From positions 9,472,501 through 9,536,500 of the forward strand of contig NZ_JAVDYC010000001.1 of NCBI RefSeq assembly GCF_031458255.1: a stretch of 64,000 bases of DNA. Direction: 5' to 3'. The notes under the pieces were generated by a model that saw nothing but the letters and a program-made list of their open reading frames with translations, made no database searches and was not told where the DNA came from. The translations under genes and the position numbers were made by a program. Source of the stretch: Catenuloplanes niger (GTDB lineage Bacteria; Actinomycetota; Actinomycetes; Mycobacteriales; Micromonosporaceae). Of the stretch, positions 39,366 to 48,848 are shown piece after piece; positions within the stretch are counted from its first letter, which is position 1; the number at the start of each line of letters is the position of its first letter.

Positions 39366-40250
39366 ATGAGGTACGCGTCCAACGGCGACGTCCGGCTCGC
39401 CTACGAGACGTTCGGCGACCCCGGCGGCGTACCGCTGCTGCTGATCATGGGGTTGGACTTCCAGATGGTGCTCTGGCCCGACGGGTTCTGCCGCATGCTC
39501 GCCGCCCGCGGCTTTCACGTGGCCCGGTTCGACAATCGCGACACCGGCCTCTCCACCCACTTCGCCTCGCCCACGGCGGAGAATCCGTTCCGGATGCTGT
39601 TCCGGGGCAGCGCCGCCCCGGCCTACACCGGTCTCGACATGGTCGCCGACGGTCTCGCCGTGCTCGACGCGCTCGGCTGGGCGTCCGCGCACCTCTGCGG
39701 CGCCTCGCTCGGCAGCGGTCTGGCACTGGCCACCGCCGCCCTGCACCCGGAGCGCGTCCGCACGGTCACCGCCGTGATGGGCGGGCCGCTCGGCCGCCGC
39801 CGCGACCTGCTGCGCTACGTCAACTTCGGCATCTTCCCGCGCGCCGCCCGGATCACGCACCCGCCGACCGACGCGGGCGCGATCGACACGCTGGTCGACC
39901 TGATCCGGCTGATCTCGTCACCGCACGCGCCGTTCGACGAGCCGTGGGCCCGCTCGGTCGCCACGATCAGCCACCACCGCTCCCCGCGCGACCCCGGGAC
40001 CACCCGGCGCCAGACCGCCGCCGGGCTGCGGCTCGGCCCGGTCGCCCGCCGGTTCCGCGAGATCACCGCGCCCACCCTGATCGTCAACGGCGCCGACGAC
40101 CCGCTGATCCGCCCGTCCGCCGGCGCGGCCCTGGCCCGCCGGATCCCCGGCGCCCGCACCGTCGTCCACCCCCGGATGGGCCACATCCTCCCGCCGCACG
40201 TCTGGCCGCTCCTCACCGACGAACTCGCGACCCGGGCCGGCCTGTCCTGA
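39366..40250 (+). CDS. Alpha/beta hydrolase under TetR control
   Basis: 294 residues. Begins MRYASNGDVRLAYETFGDP, with the oxyanion region LLLIMGLDFQMVLWPDGF, the FDNRDTGLS loop, nucleophile elbow CGASLGSG, acid in IVNGADDPLIRP and His in HPRMGHILPP. This is the TAP/aclacinomycin-methylesterase-like group that acts on small esters or antibiotics. A GGGGAGG ribosome site precedes ATG 39366. The TetR palindrome overlaps its promoter region, so it is probably induced by the TetR ligand. Confidence 0.88.
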   Translation: MRYASNGDVRLAYETFGDPGGVPLLLIMGLDFQMVLWPDGFCRMLAARGFHVARFDNRDTGLSTHFASPTAENPFRMLFRGSAAPAYTGLDMVADGLAVLDALGWASAHLCGASLGSGLALATAALHPERVRTVTAVMGGPLGRRRDLLRYVNFGIFPRAARITHPPTDAGAIDTLVDLIRLISSPHAPFDEPWARSVATISHHRSPRDPGTTRRQTAAGLRLGPVARRFREITAPTLIVNGADDPLIRPSAGAALARRIPGARTVVHPRMGHILPPHVWPLLTDELATRAGLS

Positions 40251-40401
40251 GCCGTGGGCACCGGTCACGTCCGTCGAGGACCCGGCGTACCCGCGCGGAT
40301 GGCGTTTTCTGCGGTTCATCCCACTTCCGTATTGACATGCTCCAGTGTGGACGGTCAGCGTGTGGCGGGTGGAAGCGAATCGATTCCGGGAGGGCGACGA
40401 C

Positions 40402-41208
40402 GTGAGCGGTGACCGGGTTCCGGTGCGGATGTCCGAGGAGGGGGTCGCACCGGAGGGCGCGCGGCCGGCCTTCACGCTCGACGAGGGGATGGCGGACATC
40501 AAGCGCCGGCAGAACCCCGCGAAGGTCAAGTACCGGAACGCGACGTTCCTGTCGGTGACCGTGCCGGTGGACCGGGAGCGAGCCGACAACCTGCTGCCCG
40601 CGGGCGTGCGGATGGCCCAGGACTCGACCGCGCTGGTCTTCGTCGCCGACTACCCGTGGACGAACTTCAACAGCACCTACCGCGAGGCGGCGATCTTCTT
40701 CAACGTCCGGCACGGGCCGTTCCGGGCGGCGCACTGCCCGTGGATCGTGGTGGACGACGACGTCGCGCTCATCGGCGGGCGGGAGACGCTCGGCTTCCCG
40801 AAGAAACTCGCCGAGATCGACTGGGCCGTGGCGGACGGCGTGGTGACCGCGACCGTCCGCCGGCGCGGGGTCGAGCTGCTGTCGATGACCGGCACGATCG
40901 GTGACGAGGTCGCCCGCGTGCCGCCGATCTTCAACCAGCCGTTCCGCAACGTGCTCGGCACGCTGGGGATGTCGGTGCCGCGACTGGTCACGTTCAGCAC
41001 CGTGGACGAGCCGATCGAGCTGCGCGCGGCCGACGTGCGGCTCACGGTCGGCGGGTCGTACACCGACCCGCTCGACACGATCATCTCCGGTGCGCCGCTG
41101 GACGGTCACTACCGCCGGGTCGACATGCGCGTCGGCAGGCTGCCGGTGCCGGTGGGCCTGGTGTCGCCGACGTTCCTGATCCGGACCCACCCGCTGCGGG
41201 CGGTGTAG
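40402..41208 (+). CDS. Acetoacetate decarboxylase-like protein
   Basis: 268 residues. The core matches the ADC family: YRNATFLSVTVPVD, then ALVFVADYPWTNFNSTYREAAIFFNV and RETLGFPKKLAEIDW, where a Lys in FPKK (134-135) corresponds to the Schiff-base lysine region. Family members include decarboxylases and cyclising enzymes with other chemistry, so the reaction is open. GTG 40402 is favoured by GGGAGGG eight bases upstream; GTG 40345 is in frame but unconserved. Confidence 0.8.
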   Translation: MSGDRVPVRMSEEGVAPEGARPAFTLDEGMADIKRRQNPAKVKYRNATFLSVTVPVDRERADNLLPAGVRMAQDSTALVFVADYPWTNFNSTYREAAIFFNVRHGPFRAAHCPWIVVDDDVALIGGRETLGFPKKLAEIDWAVADGVVTATVRRRGVELLSMTGTIGDEVARVPPIFNQPFRNVLGTLGMSVPRLVTFSTVDEPIELRAADVRLTVGGSYTDPLDTIISGAPLDGHYRRVDMRVGRLPVPVGLVSPTFLIRTHPLRAV

Positions 41209-41260
41209 GACCGCGTGCGCACCGCCCCGGGCGGCGCGGACGGCGCCCGGGGCGGCCCGC

Positions 41261-42700
41261 TCACTCCGTCACGAACGTGGCGTCGGCCGGCGCGGTGGCA
41301 CCGGTGACGGCCTGGACGTAGAGCAGGTTGTTCGCATGCCGGATGTAGCGGCCGGCGTAGTTCGACGACTCGAACGAGACCGCGGCCGGGTCGGCGAGCC
41401 CGGCGCGCTGGTAGAAGCTGGCGTCGCCGTTGAACAGCGCGGTGCCGTCGGCCTTCGCCACGAACAGCTCGAAGTTCCGGTGCCGCAGGTAGTAGCCGGG
41501 ATAGTTGGTCGACTCCAGGCTGACCGTGCCGGCGCCGGCCAGGCCGGGCACCACCCGGAACTGCGAGTCGGCCAGGTTCGTCACGTTGCTCTCGACCCGG
41601 GCCCGGAAGTCCCAGTGCCGGACGTACTGGGACGGCAGGTTGTACGACCGCAGCCGCACCGGGTGCCGGCCGTCCGGGACCGGGATGCCGAAGTTCGGCG
41701 TACCGTCGGCGTTCCAGTAGATCTTCTGGACCCGGGTCCGCCGGTTCGGGTCGTTGAGCGGGTCACCGGTGATGTCCCGGTAGCTACGGTCGTGGTAGAC
41801 CATGATGTCGCTCTGCCCGTCCTCGGACACCGTGAACGAGTTGTGCCCCGGGCCGTACTGGCTGGTGTTGACGTTGCTGGTGAAGACCGGCGTCTGGGTC
41901 TTGGTCCAGCTCGCCGGGCTGAGCAGGTTCGCGCTCGCGGACGCGGTGAGCAGGCCGAGGCAGTAGTTGCTGTCCGTGGCGCTGGCCGAGTAGGTCAGGA
42001 AGATCCTCCCGTTCCGCTGGATGACCGCCGGCCCCTCGTTGACCTGGTAGCCGATCTTCTCCCAGGCCAGCGTCGGCGCGGAGATGCTGACCGCGGCGGA
42101 CGACAGCGTCCACGGGTTCGACATGGTGGCGATGTAGAGGCTGGTGTTGCTGGCCGGCAGGCTGTTGTCGTGCTGCGCCCAGAGCAGGTAGCGGGTGCCG
42201 TTGTTGACGAACGTGGTGGCGTCCAGCGCGAAGCTCTGCCAGCCGGTCTGGATCTGCCCCTTCTCCACCCAGGACGCGGTGAGCGGGTTCGCGCCGGTGC
42301 CCTCCAGCACGTACGGCCGGATCGCCCAGACGTCGTCGCCGCCGGCCGCGAAGTACACGTACCACTTGCCGTTGATGTAGTGGATCTCCGGCGCCCAGAT
42401 GTGCGCGCTCATCGGGCCGTTGGCGTGCCGGGTCCAGATGGTCGTCTCCGCCGCGGTCGACAGCCCCTGCAGCGTGGTGGCGCGGCGCAGGACGATCCGG
42501 TCGTACGCGGGCACGGTCGCGGTGAGGTAGTAGTAGCCGTCGGTGTGCTTCCAGACGTGCGGGTCGGCACGCTGGGCCGCGATCGGGTTGGTGTAGGACA
42601 CGGCGGGCGCGGCACTCGCCGGCGCCGCCGGTCCGAGCACCGCGAGCCCCGAGGCCACCAGGACGGCGGCGGCCGCGAGTCTTCCTGCGGTACGTCTCAT
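41261..42700 (-). CDS. Secreted GH43 alpha-L-arabinofuranosidase with AbfB domain
   Basis: 479 residues with a signal peptide cut after about residue 30 (PASA). A GH43 five-bladed propeller spans ~36-325: catalytic base Asp46 in RADPHVWK, IWAPEIHYINGKWYVYFAA, FALDATTF and general acid Glu in YQVNEGPAVI, with GPGHNSF. The C-terminal ~140 residues form an AbfB (CBM42-type) arabinose-binding trefoil, seen as SYNLPSQYVRHWDFRARV and two related STNYPGYYLRHRNF / SSNYAGRYIRHANN repeats. Probably releases arabinose from arabinan or arabinoxylan outside the cell. A LacI-type site lies upstream. Confidence 0.93.
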   Translation of the reverse strand: MRRTAGRLAAAAVLVASGLAVLGPAAPASAAPAVSYTNPIAAQRADPHVWKHTDGYYYLTATVPAYDRIVLRRATTLQGLSTAAETTIWTRHANGPMSAHIWAPEIHYINGKWYVYFAAGGDDVWAIRPYVLEGTGANPLTASWVEKGQIQTGWQSFALDATTFVNNGTRYLLWAQHDNSLPASNTSLYIATMSNPWTLSSAAVSISAPTLAWEKIGYQVNEGPAVIQRNGRIFLTYSASATDSNYCLGLLTASASANLLSPASWTKTQTPVFTSNVNTSQYGPGHNSFTVSEDGQSDIMVYHDRSYRDITGDPLNDPNRRTRVQKIYWNADGTPNFGIPVPDGRHPVRLRSYNLPSQYVRHWDFRARVESNVTNLADSQFRVVPGLAGAGTVSLESTNYPGYYLRHRNFELFVAKADGTALFNGDASFYQRAGLADPAAVSFESSNYAGRYIRHANNLLYVQAVTGATAPADATFVTE

Positions 42701-42737
42701 CGAGGTCCTTCCGTACGGGAGCGAGATGTATCGATGA

Positions 42738-42753
42738 GTGTTAGCGCTCACAT
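42738..42753. promoter_or_regulatory. Candidate LacI-family operator for the GH43 gene
   Basis: GTGTTAGCGCTCACAT is a near-perfect dyad around AGCGCT, as in many sugar-responsive LacI-family sites. It lies about 40 bases upstream of the arabinofuranosidase start. Confidence 0.65.
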
Positions 42754-42816
42754 GGCGTGCGTCAAGAGCCGGGAAACCGGGCGCGGGTGCACCGCCCATG
42801 GTGCAGAATCGGCGCC

Positions 42817-43350
42817 GTGACGTCGCGACTGAGGCTCAGCGAGCCCGTGCCGGAGGATCTGGCGGAGATGTTCGCGCTCTACAGTGATCCGCTGGTCTGG
42901 GGCCCGGACCCGCTGAGCCGGCACGAGACGCCGGAGCAGACCGCGCGCACGATCTCCAACTGGCGTGCCGGGTGGGCGCGGGACGGGCACGGCATGTGGG
43001 TGGCACGCGAGCCGGACGGCACGTTCGCCGGCATCGGTGGCACGTTCGTCCGGTACGGCGTGGCCTGGAACCTCGGATTCCGGCTGCTCCCCCGCTGCTG
43101 GGGGCGGGGCTACGCGCAGGAGATCAGCGCGGCCGCGCGCGAGGCCGCCGCGGCACTCCGGCCGGAGCTGCCGATGACCGCCTACCTGCTGGAGGGCAAC
43201 GACCGCTCCCGGCGTACGGTCGAACGCGCCGGCCTGAAGCGGATGTGGCGCGGCCCGGACGCCGGAAACCCCGACCCGGCCGCGATCCGCCTGCTCTACG
43301 CCGACCGCCCGCTGGACGCGGACGTCATCCGCGCACTCACCGACTTCTGA
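42817..43350 (+). CDS. GNAT family N-acetyltransferase (RimJ-like)
   Basis: 177 residues starting at GTG. N-terminal RLRLSEPVPEDLAEMFALYSDPLVW and HETPEQTARTISNW are typical of RimJ/RimL-like acetyltransferases; the acetyl-CoA loop is LLPRCWGRGYAQEI and the end of the fold is LLEGNDRSRRTVERAGLKRM. Substrate unknown. It diverges from the GH43 gene. Confidence 0.88.
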   Translation: MTSRLRLSEPVPEDLAEMFALYSDPLVWGPDPLSRHETPEQTARTISNWRAGWARDGHGMWVAREPDGTFAGIGGTFVRYGVAWNLGFRLLPRCWGRGYAQEISAAAREAAAALRPELPMTAYLLEGNDRSRRTVERAGLKRMWRGPDAGNPDPAAIRLLYADRPLDADVIRALTDF

Positions 43351-43472
43351 GCGGCCACCCGGCTTCCGGTGCGGCGCGCGGCGGCCGGCGTCCCGCCGCA
43401 CCGGGGCGCGGCACGACTTCGAGGTCGTCGACGACGCGGGGTGACGGGCGGCCGGCACGGTACGGTACTGGC

Positions 43473-43814
43473 GTGGAACCCGTGACCTCCGCCGCCCTGG
43501 CCGCCACCGTCGTCCCGCTCGCGACCGGTGCGGCCGGTGCGCCCGGCACGGCCGCGTGGGCCGCGCTGGCCGAGTTCGCCGCCCGGCACGACGTCGGCGG
43601 CCCGGAGCTGGACGCGGTCGACGACGCGCCCGGCGACCCGGCCCGGGTGGCCGCGTTCGCCGACGCCCTGACCGCGCTCGCGGACCGCGACCCGGAGGCC
43701 GCGGCCTGGCTGCACCGCTGGCTGTCCGACGCGGACCGGATCGTCGACGTGCCGCACCTCCCGCAGACCGTCACCGACCCGGTCAGCGGCAGCGTCACCC
43801 GCCCGCAGGCCTGA
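43473..43814 (+). CDS. Small Ala-rich protein of unknown function
   Basis: 113 residues from GTG 43473. Mostly alpha-helical and Ala/Asp-rich (ALAEFAARHDVGGPELDAVDD, FADALTALADRDPEAAAWLHRWL). No membrane segment or known motif. There is no ribosome site; a TACGGT box about eight bases upstream hints at a leaderless message. It converges with the helicase gene 16 bases away. Confidence 0.55.
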   Translation: MEPVTSAALAATVVPLATGAAGAPGTAAWAALAEFAARHDVGGPELDAVDDAPGDPARVAAFADALTALADRDPEAAAWLHRWLSDADRIVDVPHLPQTVTDPVSGSVTRPQA

Positions 43815-43830
43815 ACCGCGCGGCCGGGCC

Positions 43831-46338
43831 CTACATCCGGCTGACGTCCGTCACCGTGAGGACGGCGACGCCGGCCTCGTCGGAGGCGGTCAGGTCGACG
43901 ACCGCGGTGATGGCCCAGTCGTGGTCCTCGGCGGGGTCGTCGAGGACCTGGCGGACGGTCCACTCGGTGCGGTCCTGGGTGATCTGGAGCAGCGCCGGAC
44001 CGCGCGCGTCCGGGCCGGTGCCGATGTCCGCGTGCTCCTCGTAGTAGGGCGCGAGCGCGTCGGCCCAGGCGGCGGCGTCCCAGCCGGACTCGGCGTCGAG
44101 CTCGCCGAGCGCGGCCCACTGGTGCAGCGCGGCCAGTTCGACGCGGCGGAACATGGCGTTGCGGACCAGCACCTTGAACGCGCGCAGGTTGCGGGTGACG
44201 GCCGGCGGCTTGTCGTCGAGCTTCTGCTGCTCCACGAGGAGCGCGCCCGGGTTGCGCAGCCGCTCCCACTCGTCGAGCAGGGACGAGTCGACCTGGCGGA
44301 CGAGTTCGCCGAGCCATTCGATCAGGTCGACGAGTTCCTCGGTCTTCGCGTCCTCCGGGACGGTCTGGCGCAGTGCCCGGTACGCGTCCGCGAGGTAGCG
44401 CAGCACCAGGCCCTCGGAGCGGGACAGGCTGTAGAACGAGACGAACTCGCCGAACGTCATCGCACGCTCGTACAGGTCGCGGACCACGGACTTCGGCGCC
44501 AGCTCGTAGTCGGCGACGTACGGGTGGCCCTGCCGGTAGGTCTCGTACGCGGCCTCGAGCAGTTCCGCGAGCGGGCGCGGGTGGGTGACCTGTTCGAGCA
44601 GTTCCATCCGCTGGTCGTACTCGATGCCCTCGGCCTTCATCGCGTTGACGGCCTCGCCGCGCGCCTTGAACTGCTGCGCGGACAGGATCTGCCGCGGGTT
44701 CTCCAGCGTGGACTCGATCACCGAGACGACGTCCAGCGCGTAGGACGGCGCCTCCCGGTCGAGCAGTTCCAGCGACGCGACCGCGAACGGTGACAGCGGC
44801 TGGTTCAGCGCGAAGTCCAGCTGCAGGTCCATGGTCAACCGGACCGTGCGGCCCTCCTCGTCCGGCGACGGGAGGCGCTCGATCACGCCACCGGCCAGCA
44901 GCGCGCGGTAGATGAGAATCCCGCGGTGCACGAGGCGGCGCTGCGACGCGCGGTCCTCGTCGTTCTCGGTCAGCAGCCGGCGCATGTGCGCGAACAGGTC
45001 GCCGCGCCGCGCGAGGACGTTCAGCAGCATCGCGTGCGACACCTGGAACGACGACGTGAGCGGCTCCGGCTCGGCCTCGACCAGCCGGTCGAACGTGGGC
45101 TTGCCCCAGCCGATCGTGCCCTCCGGCGGCTTCTTCTTGACCACCTTGCGGCGCTTCTTCGGGTCGTCACCGGCCTTGGCCAGCGCGCGCTCGTTGTCGA
45201 TCACGTGCTCCGGCGCCTGCACCACGACGCGGCCGATGGTGTCGAAGCCGGCCCGGCCGGCCCGGCCGGCGATCTGGTGGAACTCGCGGGCGCGCAGCAG
45301 CCGGGTGCGGACACCGTCGTACTTGGACAGCCCGGTGAACAGCACGGTGCGGATCGGCACGTTGATGCCGACGCCGAGCGTGTCCGTCCCGCAGATGATC
45401 TTCAGGAGCCCGGCCTGGGCGAGCGTCTCCACCAGCCGGCGGTACTTCGGCAGCATTCCCGCGTGGTGCACGCCGATGCCGTGCCGCACCAGCCGGGACA
45501 GCGTCCGCCCGAAGCCGGCCGCGAACCGGAAGTTGCCGATCATCTCCGCGATGGCGTCCTTCTCGGCCCGCGTGGAGACGTTCACCGACATCAGCGACTG
45601 CGCGCGTTCCAGCGCGGCGGCCTGGGTGAAGTGCACGACGTACACCGGGGCCTGGTGGGTGGTCAGCAGCTCCTCGATGGTCTCGTGCATCGGCGTGGTG
45701 ACGTAGCTGAACAGCAGCGGCACCGGCCGCTCGACCGAGCGCACCACGGACGTCGGCCGCCCGGTCCGCCGCGTCAGGTCCTTCTCGAAGCGGGAGACGT
45801 CACCGAGCGTGGCGGACATCAGGATGAACTGCGCGTTCGTCAGCTCCAGCAGCGGCACCTGCCACGCCCAGCCCCGGTCCGGCTCCGCGTAGAAGTGGAA
45901 CTCGTCCATCACCACCTGACCGACGTCCGCGTCCGCGCCCTCGCGCAGCGCGATGTTCGCCAGGATCTCGGCCGTACAGCAGATGATCGGCGCGTCCTCG
46001 TTGACCGAGGCGTCGCCGGTCAGCATGCCCACGTTCTCCGCACCGAAGACCTCGATCAGCGCGAAGAACTTCTCCGAGACCAGCGCCTTGATCGGGGCGG
46101 TGTAGAACGTGGTGCCGTTGCGGGCCAGCGCCGCGAAGTGCGCGGCCGTCGCGACCAGGCTCTTCCCCGACCCGGTCGGCGTGTTCAGGATGACGTTGGC
46201 GCCGGAGACGATCTCGATCAGCGCCTCCTCCTGATGCGGATAGAGGCTCAGGCCCCGCTCCTGCGCCCAGAGACTGAAGATCTCGTAGAGCGAGTCGGGG
46301 TCCGCGGTGCCGGGCAGCCGGTCGGTCAGCGTGGTCAT
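43831..46338 (-). CDS. DEAD/DEAH-box RNA helicase, DUF3516 family
   Basis: 835 residues. Superfamily 2 helicase core in the first ~430: Walker A NTPTGSGKS, DEFH (Walker B), SAT, HHAGMLPKYRRLVE, and motif VI QIAGRAGRAG. The rest is a DUF3516 region characteristic of actinobacterial HelY/Ski2-like helicases (for example YELAPKSVVRDLYERAMTFGEF and ALHQWAALGELD). Likely remodels RNA during decay or ribosome maturation. ATG 46338 is preferred; upstream in-frame ATGs at 46353 and 46368 exist. It diverges from the PknG operon. Confidence 0.93.
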   Translation of the reverse strand: MTTLTDRLPGTADPDSLYEIFSLWAQERGLSLYPHQEEALIEIVSGANVILNTPTGSGKSLVATAAHFAALARNGTTFYTAPIKALVSEKFFALIEVFGAENVGMLTGDASVNEDAPIICCTAEILANIALREGADADVGQVVMDEFHFYAEPDRGWAWQVPLLELTNAQFILMSATLGDVSRFEKDLTRRTGRPTSVVRSVERPVPLLFSYVTTPMHETIEELLTTHQAPVYVVHFTQAAALERAQSLMSVNVSTRAEKDAIAEMIGNFRFAAGFGRTLSRLVRHGIGVHHAGMLPKYRRLVETLAQAGLLKIICGTDTLGVGINVPIRTVLFTGLSKYDGVRTRLLRAREFHQIAGRAGRAGFDTIGRVVVQAPEHVIDNERALAKAGDDPKKRRKVVKKKPPEGTIGWGKPTFDRLVEAEPEPLTSSFQVSHAMLLNVLARRGDLFAHMRRLLTENDEDRASQRRLVHRGILIYRALLAGGVIERLPSPDEEGRTVRLTMDLQLDFALNQPLSPFAVASLELLDREAPSYALDVVSVIESTLENPRQILSAQQFKARGEAVNAMKAEGIEYDQRMELLEQVTHPRPLAELLEAAYETYRQGHPYVADYELAPKSVVRDLYERAMTFGEFVSFYSLSRSEGLVLRYLADAYRALRQTVPEDAKTEELVDLIEWLGELVRQVDSSLLDEWERLRNPGALLVEQQKLDDKPPAVTRNLRAFKVLVRNAMFRRVELAALHQWAALGELDAESGWDAAAWADALAPYYEEHADIGTGPDARGPALLQITQDRTEWTVRQVLDDPAEDHDWAITAVVDLTASDEAGVAVLTVTDVSRM

Positions 46339-46483
46339 GGTGTCACCGATCATGCCTGGTCCGGTCACGCCCGCGCCAACCGGGCTTCACCACCCCAGAA
46401 GATCAACACCCCGCCTCCGGTACGGATCGCGGCCCCCGGCCCGCTCCGAGCCCGTCCACCACCCACGCGTCCGATCACGCTCC

Positions 46484-46530
46484 GTTCACTGTTGAACACG
46501 ACGCCTACCGTGAGATTCCTACCGTGAGAT
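46484..46530 (+). promoter_or_regulatory. Dyad and direct repeat upstream of the glnX-pknG operon
   Basis: GTTCA-CTGT-TGAAC is followed by two direct copies of CCTACCGTGAGAT, 15 bases apart, 36 bases before the first gene. They may be a binding site for a regulator of the operon. Confidence 0.4.
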
Positions 46531-46566
46531 CGAGGTCGGCACCCGGGAGCGGAGAGGGCTGAGGCC

Positions 46567-47859
46567 ATGGTGATGACGGAGAGTCCACCCCGGGCCCGGG
46601 AACGGCTCACCGCCGGCCTGCGGCACACGCCCGGCCGGCTCGCGCTCTGGATGACCGTCCTGGTCGCGCTCGCGCTGCTGACCGGCCTGGCCGCGGTCAC
46701 CGGGATCCGGCAGCGCGCCGCCCACATCGACACGCTCGCCACCCGGCACGGCCCGCTCACCATCGCCGCGCTCGACCTCTACCGGGCGCTCTCCGACGCG
46801 GACGCCACCGCCGCGTCCGCGTTCCTCACCGGCGGCCTCGAACCACCCGCGCTGCGCGACCGCTACCTCGCCGACGTGGCCGAGGCCGGCCGCGCGCTGA
46901 CCGTGCTCGGCGCCGGCCTGACCGGCGCGGACGACGCCGGCGCGGCACACCTGGCCGTGATCGGCGCGCGGCTGCCGGTCTACACCGGGCTGATCGAGAC
47001 CGCGCGCAGCCTGAACCGGCAGGGTCTGCCGGTCGGCGCCGCCTACCTGCGCGAGGCGAACGGCCTGATGCGCGCGGAGCTGCTCCCGGCCGCGCGCGGC
47101 GCCTACGACGACGCGGCCCGCGACCTGCGCGCGTCCCGCGACGGCGGCGGCGCGGTCCCCTGGCCGGCCACGCTCCTCTGCCTGCTCACCGTCGGCGCGC
47201 TGATCGTCGTGCAACGGCGGCTGACCCGGCTGACCCGCCGGGTGCTCAACCCCGGCCTGCTGGTCGCGACCGGCGCGGCCGGGCTGCTCACGCTCTGGCT
47301 GGTGGTCTCCGCGGCCGTGTCCGGCGCCCACCTCACCGCCGGCGGGGACGACGGCTCCGACCGGATGGAACTGCTGGCGGACATCCGGATCGCCGCGCTC
47401 CGGGCCCGCACGGACGAGGCGCTGACGCTGGTCGCACGCGGCTCCGGCGGCGCGTTCGAGCAGCACTGGACGGAGACGATGGAGTCGATCACCCGCGACG
47501 GCGGCGCGCTGGACTCCGCCCGCCGGCCGGCCACCGGCGCGGACGCGCCGCACCTGACCCGGGCCGGCGAGGCCGCGGACCGGTGGGTGACCGCGCACCG
47601 GGACCTGCGCGCGGACGACGACGGCGGCGACCACGCCGGCGCGGTGACGGTCGCACTCGGCGACGCGGCCACGTACTCGGCCGCGCTCGACGCCGCGCTC
47701 GGCGCCGCGATCGCGGCGGACGGTGACGTCTTCGCGGCCGAGGCCCGCCGGGCCGGCACCGCGCTGCGCCTCGCCGACCTGGGCGCGGGCGCGCTCACCG
47801 TACTCATGATCGTCGGCAGTGTGATCGGCGTGCAGCGCCGAAGGGCGGAGTACCGATGA
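46567..47859 (+). CDS. glnX: GlnX-like membrane sensor protein
   Basis: 430 residues with four membrane helices (about 27-47, 198-216, 229-250 and 403-423) enclosing two extracytoplasmic helical domains that resemble each other (ALDLYRALSDADATAASAFL and IRIAALRARTDEALTLVARG). This and its place directly before glnH and pknG match mycobacterial GlnX, which with GlnH passes the level of external Asp/Glu to the kinase PknG. No enzymatic domain. Its stop overlaps the start of glnH by four bases (ATGA). ATG 46573 is an alternative start. Confidence 0.8.
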   Translation: MVMTESPPRARERLTAGLRHTPGRLALWMTVLVALALLTGLAAVTGIRQRAAHIDTLATRHGPLTIAALDLYRALSDADATAASAFLTGGLEPPALRDRYLADVAEAGRALTVLGAGLTGADDAGAAHLAVIGARLPVYTGLIETARSLNRQGLPVGAAYLREANGLMRAELLPAARGAYDDAARDLRASRDGGGAVPWPATLLCLLTVGALIVVQRRLTRLTRRVLNPGLLVATGAAGLLTLWLVVSAAVSGAHLTAGGDDGSDRMELLADIRIAALRARTDEALTLVARGSGGAFEQHWTETMESITRDGGALDSARRPATGADAPHLTRAGEAADRWVTAHRDLRADDDGGDHAGAVTVALGDAATYSAALDAALGAAIAADGDVFAAEARRAGTALRLADLGAGALTVLMIVGSVIGVQRRRAEYR

Positions 47860-48848
47860 CCCGTCACCGTCGTCCCACCACCGCGCTCGTCGCGGCGCTG
47901 CTGACCGCCGCGGTGCTCGCCGGGTGTGCCACCGGCGGCGCGGGCCTGCCGGACGTGGAGACCGACGCGGGCGTGCCGATGCCGGCCGGCGCGCAGGACC
48001 CGGCGCCGCCGGTGTCCGCTCCCCCGGCCGGCGCCCGCGACTGCGACCCCCGGGCCAGTCTCCGGCCGTCCGGCGCGCTCCCGGCTCCGGGGCGGATGCC
48101 GGCCGGCAGCACGATGGCGGCCATCCAGGCGCGCGGCACGCTGATCGCGGGCGTGGACCAGAACAGCTACCGGTTCGGCTTCCGGGACCCGCTGACCGGT
48201 GACCTGTCCGGGTTCGACATCGACATCGCGCGGCGGATCGCGGCGGCGATCCTCGGCGACCCGAACAAGATCCGGTTCCGGACCGTCACGTCCAGCACCC
48301 GGATCGACGCGATCCGCGGCGGCGAGGTCGACCTGGTGATCGCGACCATGACGATGACCTGCGAGCGCTGGCAGCAGGTCAGCTTCTCCACCGAATACTT
48401 CACCGCCGGTCAGCGCGTGCTGGTCGAGCGCGGCTCCGGGATCACCGGCATGGACGACCTCGCCGGCCGCAAGGTGTGCGCGGCCGCGGGCAGCACGTCG
48501 ATCCGGAACCTCGCGGCCCATCCGGCACGCCCGCTCCCGGTCGCGGTGTCCGGCTGGACCGACTGCCTGGTCATGCTGCAGCAGAACCAGGTCGACGCGG
48601 TCTCCACCGACGACGGCATCCTCGCCGGGATGGCCGCGCAGGACCCGCACACCGAGGTGACCGGCCCGGCGTTCAGCGACGAGCCGTACGGCATCGCGAT
48701 CCGGCAGGGCAGTGACGACCTGGTCCGGTTCGTCAACGGCGTGCTGGAGACGATCCGCGCGGACGGCACCTGGACGCGCGCCTACGGCACCTGGCTGTCC
48801 GCGCTGAGCGACGACACCCCGGCGCCGCCGGCCGCGAGGTACCGGTGA
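47856..48848 (+). CDS. glnH: GlnH-like substrate-binding lipoprotein
   Basis: 330 residues. Signal peptide with lipobox LAGC (Cys24), a Pro-rich spacer, then a type 3 solute-binding domain: IAGVDQNSYRFGFRDPLTGDLSGFDIDIARRIA, VDLVIATMTMTCERWQQVSFS and KVCAAAGSTSIRNL. Mycobacterial GlnH binds Asp, Glu and Asn and acts as the sensor of the PknG pathway. No ABC transporter genes follow, which supports sensing over import. It overlaps glnX by ATGA and the next gene by GTGA. Confidence 0.9.
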   Translation: MTRHRRPTTALVAALLTAAVLAGCATGGAGLPDVETDAGVPMPAGAQDPAPPVSAPPAGARDCDPRASLRPSGALPAPGRMPAGSTMAAIQARGTLIAGVDQNSYRFGFRDPLTGDLSGFDIDIARRIAAAILGDPNKIRFRTVTSSTRIDAIRGGEVDLVIATMTMTCERWQQVSFSTEYFTAGQRVLVERGSGITGMDDLAGRKVCAAAGSTSIRNLAAHPARPLPVAVSGWTDCLVMLQQNQVDAVSTDDGILAGMAAQDPHTEVTGPAFSDEPYGIAIRQGSDDLVRFVNGVLETIRADGTWTRAYGTWLSALSDDTPAPPAARYR

